A stretch of 32,149 bases of DNA from contig MGQQ01000054.1 of NCBI GenBank assembly GCA_001798855.1, forward strand, positions 1 to 32,149, written 5' to 3'. The position numbers and the translations under genes are program-made. Below, in pieces: positions 1-8,760 of the stretch (within the stretch, counting starts at the first letter, position 1; the number at the start of each line of letters is the position of its first letter). A model generated the notes under the pieces. It had not been told where the DNA came from and did not search any database. It was given only the letters and a program-made list of their open reading frames with translations. This DNA comes from Deltaproteobacteria bacterium RBG_16_49_23. GTDB taxonomy: Bacteria > Desulfobacterota > BSN033 > UBA1163.

Positions 1-1
1 T

Positions 2-367
2 CTTTACCGAAAAGCGGGTCTGGGGGAGTTTCATCTCTCTAAAATTCGGTCAGAAGAAGTGAAACGAATGATGAGACGGGTTGAATGTGTGACGGACCCC
101 GATCTGGAGAAGGCCTTCCCAAAGCAGTGGTGCGCAACCGCTGAAATCTTAACAAAAGATGGAAAGAGATATTTCACAAAAGTTGAATATTGTAAGGGTG
201 ATCCTGAAAATCCTCTTTCCTGGGATGAAGTGATCGAAAAATTTAACGATTTGAGTGGTCGGGTTTTAACGAGGGAAAGGCGCTTAAAAATTGTGGATCA
301 GGTGAAGAACTTTGAGAAGATTCAAAACCTCCAAAAGTGGTCCCCCCTTCTTTTACGAAATCGGTAG
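2..367 (+). CDS. MmgE/PrpD family protein, C-terminal part (runs off left edge)
   Basis: Frame is open from base 2 (LYRKAGLGEFHLSKIRSEEVKRMM...); C-terminal pattern KIRSEEVKRMM..V....D..LE..FP..W.A..EI.TKDGKRY resembles MmgE/PrpD C-termini. Confidence 0.7.
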   Translation, partial: LYRKAGLGEFHLSKIRSEEVKRMMRRVECVTDPDLEKAFPKQWCATAEILTKDGKRYFTKVEYCKGDPENPLSWDEVIEKFNDLSGRVLTRERRLKIVDQVKNFEKIQNLQKWSPLLLRNR

Positions 368-408
368 AAATCCATCCCCCAAACCTTCATGGGATGAGGT
401 TTATTTGG

Positions 409-2688
409 TTATTGTTGCCCCTTTTGACTCAGCGCCTCCAACACCTTATCCGGCGTGACAGGGAGGCTCTTAAACCTTACGCCAATAGCATCATAGATGG
501 CATTGATGATAGCGGGAGCCGGCGCCAATTGGGTTCCTTCGCCCGACTCTTTTGCGCCGAAAGGCCCTTCGGGATCGTCCGTCTCAACCTCGACTGAGGT
601 GATCGATGGGACTTCCATCGCCGTCGGGATCCCGTAATCCAGAAAAGAAGGATTGAGGACCTGTCCTTTCTCCGTGATCACATCTTCATAAAGGGCCTGG
701 CCCATTCCTCCGACGACTGAGCCTTCGAGCTGGCCTTCCACCAGCATGGGATTGATTGCCCTTCCGCAATCATGGCTTGCCACCATCTTCAATACCTTGA
801 TCTTTCCCGTTTGGGTATCCACTTCCACTTCCGCCGCCTGGGTCATGAAGGAATAGGCAGGAGAAAAATTACCATCTTCTTTGAGAAGAGTGGTGGGCTC
901 TTTGGCCGGGGGAAAATAAGAGCCAAGACCGATGATAGGCATGGGTCGGTCAGAATATTGATAGACTTTAATCGCCTCCAGAAAATGCATCTTCCTTTCG
1001 GGATTTCCTTTAATATAGATCCGGCCATCCTTGGCCTCTAATTCGTTGACATTGGCTTCCAGTTTTTCGGCGACTGCTTCAAAGAGCTTCTCTCTGGCAT
1101 CGCGAGCAGCCATCCTGGCGGCATTTCCGGCTCTCAAGGTGACGCCGCTTCCAAATGTTCCCGGATCGAGAGGCGTGATCTCCGTATCCGCTGCGGTGAT
1201 GCGGATGCTGTCAAGAGAGACGCCCAGCTCTTCTGCAGTGATCTGGGAGATGACGGTTTCAGCGCCCTGCCCGATATCAGCGGCGCCCGTGAGAAGGGTG
1301 ATGGAGCCATCCCGCTCGATCTTGACCACAGCGCCCGAAGAGATATGGCTCATATTGGAGACTCCGCTCGGAAAACTGGCTCCAGCCATGCCCACGCCTC
1401 TGCCAAAAGGAAGCTTGCCATGTTTCTCTTTCCAGTTGATTCCCTCAGCGGCTTTGATCAAGGTATCATGGAAGCCGCAACTCTGGACCAGTAATTTTGC
1501 AGGGTGAGGCTCTCCGGCATGGAAAGCATTCTTGAGCCGGAGTTCCAGCGGATCGATCCCCATCTTCTCAGCGATGATGTCCAATTGATTTTCCACAGCA
1601 AACCGAACCTGGGGAATCCCGTGTCCTCTCATTGCTCCTCCGACAGGTTTGTTCGTATAGACATGGCAGCCTTCAAAGAGGAGATTTTCGAGGCGGTAGG
1701 GGAGCATGATGAAATAACAGGCAAGGGTGATCATCAGAGGGGCGGTGCTGTTATAGGCGCCTCCATCAGCGATGGCCCTGAACTGCTGGGCGTTAATCGT
1801 CCCGTCTTTCTTCATTCCTGTCTTGAGATGGATATGAAAAGGGTGTCTCTGTCTCGTGGAGGTGAAGACCTCTTCGCGGTCATAAACAAACTTAACAGGT
1901 TTCTTTGTCCTCATCGAGAAGAAAGCGGCACAGAAGTCCTTCGCATAGAGGTCGATCTTCTGGCCAAATCCGCCTCCCACTTTCGGTTTGATGATCCGGA
2001 CCCTGCTCTCGGGGAGATCGAGTGTGGCGGCAAGATTTCTTCTGAGAAAAAAAGGAATCTGCGTGGAAGACCAGAGGGTAACTTTACCGGAATGGTCCAC
2101 CATCGCCAGTGCAGCCTGAGGTTCGATAGGAGCATGATTGATCGCCTGGGTTTTGAAGTCGTCTTCAAAGACAAAATCCGATGCTAAAAATGCTCTCTCA
2201 ACATCCCCGAACTCTTTCCGGATCGTAGCGCTCACATTATTAGGCACTTCATCGTGAATGACAGGCGCTCCGGGCTTCATCGCCTCTAAGGGATCAAAAA
2301 CAGCGGGGAGGACCTCATAATCAACCCGAATCCTGGAGGCCGCCTCTTCTGCCGCATCGATTGAGGTGGCTACGACGGCGGCGACTTCATCCCCGATGTA
2401 ACGGACTTTATCGATCGCCAGTGCATATTCATCCTTTGCCATTGGAACGATGCCATACTTTTTCTTCGGAATATCCCTTCCACTGATGGCTCCCCGGATC
2501 CCTTTAACTTTTAAGGCTCCGGTCAGATCGACATGGAGGATCTTTGCATGGGGATGGGGGTTTCGCAGAATTTTCCCGAAGAGCATTCCAGGAAGAGAAA
2601 GGTCATCCGTATATCTCGCCTGGCCGGTTGCCTTCTCCAGGGCATCAAGCATGGGTTCACGCTTGCCGACAACATTGAATTTATTCAT
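409..2688 (-). CDS. Xanthine dehydrogenase-family molybdopterin-binding subunit (HcrA/CoxL-like)
   Basis: 759 aa; GGGFGQK, GGAMRGHG, DIGQGAETV, GPFGAKESGEG motifs of Mo-hydroxylase large subunits. Confidence 0.93.
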   Translation of the reverse strand: MNKFNVVGKREPMLDALEKATGQARYTDDLSLPGMLFGKILRNPHPHAKILHVDLTGALKVKGIRGAISGRDIPKKKYGIVPMAKDEYALAIDKVRYIGDEVAAVVATSIDAAEEAASRIRVDYEVLPAVFDPLEAMKPGAPVIHDEVPNNVSATIRKEFGDVERAFLASDFVFEDDFKTQAINHAPIEPQAALAMVDHSGKVTLWSSTQIPFFLRRNLAATLDLPESRVRIIKPKVGGGFGQKIDLYAKDFCAAFFSMRTKKPVKFVYDREEVFTSTRQRHPFHIHLKTGMKKDGTINAQQFRAIADGGAYNSTAPLMITLACYFIMLPYRLENLLFEGCHVYTNKPVGGAMRGHGIPQVRFAVENQLDIIAEKMGIDPLELRLKNAFHAGEPHPAKLLVQSCGFHDTLIKAAEGINWKEKHGKLPFGRGVGMAGASFPSGVSNMSHISSGAVVKIERDGSITLLTGAADIGQGAETVISQITAEELGVSLDSIRITAADTEITPLDPGTFGSGVTLRAGNAARMAARDAREKLFEAVAEKLEANVNELEAKDGRIYIKGNPERKMHFLEAIKVYQYSDRPMPIIGLGSYFPPAKEPTTLLKEDGNFSPAYSFMTQAAEVEVDTQTGKIKVLKMVASHDCGRAINPMLVEGQLEGSVVGGMGQALYEDVITEKGQVLNPSFLDYGIPTAMEVPSITSVEVETDDPEGPFGAKESGEGTQLAPAPAIINAIYDAIGVRFKSLPVTPDKVLEALSQKGQQ

Positions 2689-2860
2689 GGAAACCTCCGA
2701 TGTGCGACCTAATCAAAACCTATATTCTTACCCTCCCTTGATAGGAGGCCACCCGATCTGTTTCCCCTCCCTTGATGGGAGGGGTTAGGGGAGGGTGGAC
2801 GAACATATATCACTTATTACTTCAAATACCCCTTCTGTACTTTTTAGAACTTCATTATTC

Positions 2861-3002
2861 GTATCAATTTAGCTTTTTGAAATCCTCTTATAAAATCCCT
2901 CCCAACCTCCCTTTGCCAAAGGGAGGGGTAAGATTTCCCCCTTTTGACAAAGGGGGATGAAGGGGGATTAGATCAGTTTTTTCAAAGCACTAAATTGTTA
3001 CC
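2861..3002. repeat. MITE-like element, complete, ~142 bp
   Basis: Left GTATCAATTTAGCTTTTTGAAATCCT; right CAGTTTTTTCAAAGCACTAAATTGTTACC (reverse complement GGTAACAATTTAGTGCTTTGAAAAAACTG). Confidence 0.7.
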
Positions 3003-3065
3003 ATTATTCCAAAACCTCAGCACTTTTAATCCTTCCTTCGTTAGGGTGAGCGCATTCAGTTGCCT

Positions 3066-3530
3066 TTATGTCTTTTCAGCCACTGACCGTACCGCCTCCA
3101 CAATCTTTACATAACCTGTGCAGCGGCAGAGGTTTCCGGATATCGCTTTCTTCACCTCTTCCTCCGATGGATGGGGATTTTCATCGAGGAATGCCCTGGC
3201 AGTAAGGATCATCCCGGGCGTGCAGAATCCGCACTGGATGGCGCCCTTCTCGGCAAAGGCTTTTTGAAGGGGGTGGAGTTCTCCATCTTTTGCCAGACCT
3301 TCGATCGTCGTAATCGTCTTTCCCTGAACATCCACGGCGAGGGTCAAACAGGAGAGATGAGGCTTGTCATTAATGAGGACGGTGCAGGCGCCGCAGGCGC
3401 CCAGATCACATCCCCGTTTCGTTCCTGTCAATCCCAGATTTTCCCTCAACACCTCAAGGAGGGTCTTGTGGATTTCGGTGAGCACCTCATAATCTTCGCC
3501 ATTGACATGAAGCTTGATGATATGTTTCAT
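3066..3530 (-). CDS. (2Fe-2S)-binding subunit of molybdenum hydroxylase (HcrC/CoxS-like)
   Basis: 154 aa; CDLGACGACTVL and CGFCTPGM...GNLCRCTGY motifs. Confidence 0.95.
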   Translation of the reverse strand: MKHIIKLHVNGEDYEVLTEIHKTLLEVLRENLGLTGTKRGCDLGACGACTVLINDKPHLSCLTLAVDVQGKTITTIEGLAKDGELHPLQKAFAEKGAIQCGFCTPGMILTARAFLDENPHPSEEEVKKAISGNLCRCTGYVKIVEAVRSVAEKT

Positions 3531-3545
3531 AAAAAGTCCCTTTCC

Positions 3546-3594
3546 CCCCTCACCCCAACCCTCTCCCCTTGGGGGAGAGGGTTGGGGTGAGGGG
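3546..3594. repeat. Perfect 23-bp inverted repeat (CCCCTCACCCCAACCCTCTCCCC / 3-nt loop / complement)
   Basis: Read directly; arms 3546-3568 and 3572-3594, loop TTG. Confidence 0.9.
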
Positions 3595-3647
3595 AGTGTT
3601 TTGAATTTAGGAAGATAACCCTTGTTGGGATCTAAATTCCGTAATCA

Positions 3648-4625
3648 TCATTTTGCATTCCGCAATTGTTCCAGTGCTTGCTTCAAAAGGATTCCTGCCA
3701 TTTTCCTTTTATAGGCCGGAGAATGGATGGAGGTGCGCATCGGCGAAATTTCTTTCACCGCCTGGTCTGAGATTCTTTCAATCATGGCTTCATCGAAAGA
3801 TATGCCCTTCATCATCTTTTCCGCTAAAACAGCCTCAACCGGCCCTCTGCCCGCCGCACTGAAGACGATCCTTCCATTTTTGACCTGATCCTTTCCATCT
3901 TTTTCGATATGGAGAGCCAGGGAGAGGATGGGAAATTCAAGGGAATCCCTGAACCTCCATTTCAGGTAGAGGGTTTTGCCTGAAGAGGGAGGGATGAGAA
4001 TCTCTCTCAAAATCTCCCCTTTTTTCAGAGAGAGAGGTTTTATTCCGTTATGGGTATAGAGTTTTTTGAGGGGGAGAGAACGTTCCCCTTCGGGGCCAGC
4101 GATCTTCATCTGAGCGTCCAGAGCGATGAGCACAGGAGCCAGATCACCGCAGTAAGCGGAATGGCATTCCTTCGATTTTGGAACCACATAGCAAACCTTC
4201 CCTGCGACTTTGAAGCAGGGAGGTCTCACTCCCCTCCAGAAGGCGGATTGATTATAGAAACGGCAACGATTTCCCTGGCAGAGGTTTCCGCCTAAAGTCC
4301 CCATTGCCTGGTGGGCATAGGCTCCTACCTCCCTGGCGGCCTGGGCCAGAGCAGGGCATCTCTCTTTGATCACAAGCGAGGAAGAAATATCATGAAGGGT
4401 CGCAAGGGCCCCGATTCTCAAACCCTCTTTACCTGCGGCGACGTGGTTGAGTTTAGGGATCGTCTTGAGGTTGATGATCCTTTTTGGCTCGATCACTCTG
4501 TGCTTCATATTGACAAGAAGATCTGTCCCTCCTGCGAGGGCAACAGTCCTTTTATCCGAAGCTAACGTCTTTGAAGCCTGCTTAAGTGTCTTTGGCTCTA
4601 CATATTCAAATTGAGGAAGCCGCAT
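3648..4625 (-). CDS. FAD-binding subunit of molybdenum hydroxylase, HcrB-type with extra Cys loop
   Basis: 325 aa; ALAGGTDLLVNMK, GTLGGNLCQGNRC; C-x15-C-x7-C-x8-C insertion before GDLAPVLIALDA. Confidence 0.92.
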   Translation of the reverse strand: MRLPQFEYVEPKTLKQASKTLASDKRTVALAGGTDLLVNMKHRVIEPKRIINLKTIPKLNHVAAGKEGLRIGALATLHDISSSLVIKERCPALAQAAREVGAYAHQAMGTLGGNLCQGNRCRFYNQSAFWRGVRPPCFKVAGKVCYVVPKSKECHSAYCGDLAPVLIALDAQMKIAGPEGERSLPLKKLYTHNGIKPLSLKKGEILREILIPPSSGKTLYLKWRFRDSLEFPILSLALHIEKDGKDQVKNGRIVFSAAGRGPVEAVLAEKMMKGISFDEAMIERISDQAVKEISPMRTSIHSPAYKRKMAGILLKQALEQLRNAK

Positions 4626-4689
4626 TTTTTTCTCCTTTTTTCTCTCCCATAACTCCTTTCTTCCTTTGTCAGAAGAGGAGAGAGATTTC

Positions 4690-4820
4690 TCCTCCCTTTA
4701 GCCGCCGGCCCATGTGGCCTCTGGCCCGGAGGGCAAAGGGAGGTGGCCTGCCTGCGCGAAGCCGCTTCGGCGAAGGCAGGGGAGGGATTTGGAAGAGTTA
4801 TCTCAAAGAGCTAAATGGAT
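4690..4820. repeat. MITE-like palindromic element, right terminal repeat present, nested 33-nt hairpin
   Basis: Right end CTCAAAGAGCTAAATGGATAC matches the terminal repeats of elements at 2861-3002 and 20338-20491; inner TGCCTGCCTGCGCGAAGCCGCTTCGGCGAAGGCAG is shared with ~18262. Confidence 0.55.
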
Positions 4821-5005
4821 ACTCATTATTCAATCGATAGTGAATATTAATGAAGAGGTTACCTCCTTGTCAAGGAAAGCGGCGAAGAGCAAATGGGGGA
4901 ATTTAAAACCGGGTTTACAAATTATTTCCCTCTCCCCGGTAGCACAGGCGTGACGCCTGTGGCCACCAGAGAGGGACGGGGCGAGGGGGGTGCGAAGAGA
5001 CACAA

Positions 5006-6097
5006 TTACCTTGCCGTCGATTTCACCACATCATTGGGACTGAAGTTGCCGCCCTGGACCAATTTCCCGATGGCCGCATCCACACCGAAGAGTTCCGAGA
5101 TCTTCGATATCCCTTTCATCTGGCCTGTGGTCCACCCAAGAGAGATTTTTGTGGCGGGATGAATGATCTCTTTTCCAGGCTCATAAATCTCGAGGGTATC
5201 CCCGATCCGCAGGCCGGAAAGCCTGCCTGCATTGATAAAAAGATTCTCCCCTTCAATCTTCGCAATCGTGGTCGTCCAGTCCAGGTATTCAAGCTGTCTG
5301 AAAAAACCCTCCAGGATTTCCTCCAGCCCAAAATCAATAGCCTTCAGCGCTGCCTTGCTCCGGCTATATTCTCCTGACTCTTTGGTGCCGAAGATGGGGC
5401 TTCTTCCGATAAAGGTTTTAAGCAGATTTCCTGTGGAGGCATCAATGAGACGGATCTCCACCTTTGCCGTAGCGTAGGAGACCTCTTCATCCGATGTCTC
5501 AGAGGTTTTGGAAGAGAGGATGCTTACATCCGTAACTGTCCCAAGAGCAAAGGCCTGGATGCCAAGGGACTGGTGAGCGCGTTTCATCACCGGCAGTTCA
5601 GTCAGACTATCGAACTTAACTCCTTCCCGTTTCAACATCTCTGCAACGACGGCTTTATCCATGATGACCACCCGCTGGGTGGCCTCTAATTTATCCGAAA
5701 ACCTCTTTGCGACTGCCTCTCCGATCTTCTCTTCTTGATAGGTTGTTTTATTATCGAAGTCCAAAATGGCTACCTTCTTTTTAAAGCCCATCTGGAGGAA
5801 AGGAAGTGGGGCGCCGGCAAATGGCCGGGCAGGAGCAGAAGCCATCCTCATTTCCGGCTCTCTCTTCGGAGCAGGTTCAGAAGCAGATTTTTTGGGAGGG
5901 GGAGTATCCGCTCTGGGAGGATTGACTCCCTTGACTGTTCCCATCCCTTCGACTGTCACTGTCTTTCCCTCGGGGAGTTTTTCACCCTTCTTCTCCTCCT
6001 TCTTTCCAATCAGTGGGAGACTGGAGCAGGAGGCCAGAAAAAAAACAGATAGGGTTAAAAAAATGCAAAGATGAAAGAATCTTATTCTTTTAATCAT
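5006..6097 (-). CDS. CsgG/HfaB-like lipoprotein
   Basis: Lipobox LASC near N-terminus; KKVAILDFDNKTTYQEEKIGEAVAKRFSDKLEATQRVVIMDK resembles CsgG-type domain. Confidence 0.7.
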   Translation of the reverse strand: MIKRIRFFHLCIFLTLSVFFLASCSSLPLIGKKEEKKGEKLPEGKTVTVEGMGTVKGVNPPRADTPPPKKSASEPAPKREPEMRMASAPARPFAGAPLPFLQMGFKKKVAILDFDNKTTYQEEKIGEAVAKRFSDKLEATQRVVIMDKAVVAEMLKREGVKFDSLTELPVMKRAHQSLGIQAFALGTVTDVSILSSKTSETSDEEVSYATAKVEIRLIDASTGNLLKTFIGRSPIFGTKESGEYSRSKAALKAIDFGLEEILEGFFRQLEYLDWTTTIAKIEGENLFINAGRLSGLRIGDTLEIYEPGKEIIHPATKISLGWTTGQMKGISKISELFGVDAAIGKLVQGGNFSPNDVVKSTAR

Positions 6098-6248
6098 GAT
6101 GACTCCTTATTTTTTTATTCCTCCACACTTCGCAAGTAAGCGCTCACTCTTGTCCCTTCCCCCCTTGTGGGAGGAGGGACAATGGAGGGGGAAGTATTGC
6201 TGTTATATTACTAATTTTCCAGAAGATGTCAAGGCAGGGGAAAATATC

Positions 6249-6674
6249 TCAAATCAAACCGAGACTTTTGAGGATTTCTTTCATATCAGGGTTCTTTAAA
6301 GCGAATTCTTTAATAGCTCTTTCGAGTTTCTCTTCTCTTTCTTCAATATCTCGTGTTCTTCTGATGGCAGGGGCAAGGGCGGATCGTCGGTCCCAGAGGA
6401 CAAATCCAACAAGGGTGAACATTCCGGCGAGAACTACATAAATGAGATTTACGAGGTAATCCATCCGTTTTTCAAGACCATCTATCCTGACGCCGAGCCT
6501 CTTATCCAAATCATCTATCCTTTGATTCAAGGCCTTTTGTCCCTCTTCAAGTCTGATAAGGCGTTCCCTGATATCCAATATATCTTTTTGGGTTTGCGCA
6601 AAGGCTGGATTGAAAGATAAGATCACCCCCATACAGATAAAAATAATTAAGAGAATGAGCTTGTTTTGAATCAT
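6249..6674 (-). CDS. Secreted/membrane coiled-coil protein with C-terminal TM segment
   Basis: Likely start at Met18 of the 158-aa ORF (MIQNKLILLIIFICMGVILSFNPAFAQ signal peptide), then heptads and a TM (LVNLIYVVLAGMFTLVGFVLW). Confidence 0.6.
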   Translation of the reverse strand: MIQNKLILLIIFICMGVILSFNPAFAQTQKDILDIRERLIRLEEGQKALNQRIDDLDKRLGVRIDGLEKRMDYLVNLIYVVLAGMFTLVGFVLWDRRSALAPAIRRTRDIEEREEKLERAIKEFALKNPDMKEILKSLGLI

Positions 6675-6730
6675 TCGACCTCTCACCTTCTCTGAAATAA
6701 TGATGCATTGTCCATTAAAAGTCAAGATAA

Positions 6731-6760
6731 AAAAAGGGCGGTCAGATGACCGCCCTTTTT
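6731..6760. terminator. Bidirectional Rho-independent terminator
   Basis: AAAAAGGGCGGTCA-ga-TGACCGCCCTTTTT, just downstream of the porin gene. Confidence 0.9.
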
Positions 6761-6775
6761 AGCTACGAGCTTCGG

Positions 6776-8320
6776 TTAGAAGCTGTAGGTCAGGATTCCA
6801 GTGATCTGCCAGGGATTTTTGGGCGAGTCGTTGGTGAGCGTAAGAGGGATTCTTTGATCCATAGCATCCCCAGCCCAGAGATAGCCGCCGGCAAGGACGA
6901 AACTGAGATTCTTGTAAATCTGGATCTCATTGATCAGGTCGGCCTCCCAGCCGATGTCTTTGTCGTCTCTCAAAAGCCCTGTGGGTTTCACTGCCGTACC
7001 AAAGGTGTTTCCATTCTTCGTGGTGTCACCGATGTACATACCCTGGACAGTGACTTTATACCATGGAGTGGGTTTGAAGCTGGCATATGCTTTTCCCAGC
7101 CAGGTTCCGCCAGGTCCACCCCTGCTTACCCGGGTGTAATTGTTGCTGTTGGCGATACCCGAAGTTCCGCGGTTCGGTCCAAAGCTGAACATGACAACCG
7201 ACTCTCCGTAGATGGCGCCGGCTTCTGAACCGGGCGGGACGATATAGGAACCCACCTTAGTGCTGGCGATAGCAGGGGCTCCGCCGTTGAATGCAACCGG
7301 GTCACCAGGTAATCCACGTGCACCGGTCTTCTTCAAATCAGCTCCTGAAGAATAGTTTCCGACTACTCCAAAGTTTAATTTTTCCCATGGGAAGTCAACT
7401 TTGGCACGGGTCGTCCAGCCGCGTAATTTTACATCACGAACAGAAGTCAAACTGCTTCTTCTTTCAACCGTTCCTCGGTCATAGATGAAATCGAAGTTGA
7501 GATTGACCGGGCCGACTTTTCCGTCCGCATAGGCGCCAAACCACCAAATATCAGCGTTATTATCGGTGGGTGAAACTGCGGGGAAAAGTGGTAGTGAGGC
7601 TGTTTCTGCTACAAACGGATAACTGTTCATATTGTAGTAAAGAGCATAGCCTCCGGCAGTTACCGGTCCGACCTTTGCATTGGCATGGAGCCCGTAAACA
7701 TTGACATCGTCCGCAGTCCAGGTTGTTCCTTCAAGGGGTTTGAAATAGATGAGCTGAATGTTTGCAGGGTCAACCTTGATACTGCCTATGATACCCATGC
7801 CATCGGTGTAGACCAGCAGATTGGGCCGGATGTTAAGGGGGTGCATACCCACTCTAACGGTAATCGGGACAGTAATGGCCGGAACGCCAAAGTCGAAATA
7901 AACGTTCTTTACTTCGACAGCAGCCCGGTCAGCGGCCCATTGGCCCATCTGGTTCCTCTGAGCGCCGGTTCCAGCGATTTCACCCCATTGAGAGGAGTCC
8001 ATCTCGAAGATCATGGTTGCAGAGGACTGTTTTCCCATGATCCAGTCGAATTTGAGCCTGGCACGGGTCGCCCAGTAGCTTGCATTCTCATCAAATCCGT
8101 TAGGCGACGCGGCCCGTTTAAAGGTTCCAGGAATGGTATCGAATATACCGGCGCCCCCGGAACCATCTGTGACGTTGACATACGAGTTAAACAGGGCATC
8201 GATGAAGCCGGATGCCTTGAACTGCATGGCTGGTTCATCTTTCTTGGCCTGGGCAAATGCCGTGGCTCCAAAAGCAAGAACCAGTAAAGCAATTAAACTA
8301 AGAACAACAATTTTTTTCAT
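6776..8320 (-). CDS. Outer-membrane porin-like beta-barrel protein
   Basis: 514 aa; signal peptide MKKIVVLSLIALLVLAFGATAFAQA; alternating beta-strand pattern and C-terminal ...GILTYSF. Confidence 0.75.
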   Translation of the reverse strand: MKKIVVLSLIALLVLAFGATAFAQAKKDEPAMQFKASGFIDALFNSYVNVTDGSGGAGIFDTIPGTFKRAASPNGFDENASYWATRARLKFDWIMGKQSSATMIFEMDSSQWGEIAGTGAQRNQMGQWAADRAAVEVKNVYFDFGVPAITVPITVRVGMHPLNIRPNLLVYTDGMGIIGSIKVDPANIQLIYFKPLEGTTWTADDVNVYGLHANAKVGPVTAGGYALYYNMNSYPFVAETASLPLFPAVSPTDNNADIWWFGAYADGKVGPVNLNFDFIYDRGTVERRSSLTSVRDVKLRGWTTRAKVDFPWEKLNFGVVGNYSSGADLKKTGARGLPGDPVAFNGGAPAIASTKVGSYIVPPGSEAGAIYGESVVMFSFGPNRGTSGIANSNNYTRVSRGGPGGTWLGKAYASFKPTPWYKVTVQGMYIGDTTKNGNTFGTAVKPTGLLRDDKDIGWEADLINEIQIYKNLSFVLAGGYLWAGDAMDQRIPLTLTNDSPKNPWQITGILTYSF

Positions 8321-8449
8321 CTCTTTTCCTCCTCAATTTTTAGTTTCGTGATTGGTGAATCGTGCCTGCACACTCAAAGCGCCAACCTTCCTGCATGCAG
8401 GCGTGTTTCGTGCCCCTAAGAGTCACTAACAGAATTCACTACCACTTTG

Positions 8450-8544
8450 CCCCGTTAGAAATAATGCCCCGTTTCTCTGCAACGGGGTTATATTTCAGAA
8501 TAATTCCGGCAGGGTTTAATTTCCCACTGGAATTTCTAACGGGG
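8450..8544. repeat. Nested palindromic repeat in the porin leader region
   Basis: Outer arms CCCCGTTAGAAAT (8450-8462) / ATTTCTAACGGGG (8532-8544); inner CCCCGTT / AACGGGG (8467-8473 / 8481-8487). Confidence 0.8.
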
Positions 8545-8641
8545 TAAACCTTAGCCAACCTCCTTACCTCCTTAACACTTTCACCTCCTTTCCCTATGGA
8601 TTTTGTGAAAAGAACTTACAAGGAGATTAAAATTTCCTAAT

Positions 8642-8670
8642 TCTATAGCACCTCACAAAAAACTTGTCAA
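8642..8670 (-). promoter_or_regulatory. Sigma70-type promoter for the porin gene
   Basis: Minus strand TTGACA - 17 nt - TATAGA, with A/T-rich direct repeats upstream (TTTTTTTGTGC x2). Confidence 0.65.
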
Positions 8671-8760
8671 GTACTTTTTTTGTGCTTTTTTTGTGCTTTG
8701 TTTATTATGGCGGTATTAGAGGACAATGACTTATGTACCGGTGACAACGGTTAAAAATTC

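Noticed and set aside
1031-2187. Long plus-strand ORFs (158 aa, 227 aa) opposite the Mo subunit
   Set aside because: Antisense to a well-supported conserved CDS; no recognisable domains or initiation signals
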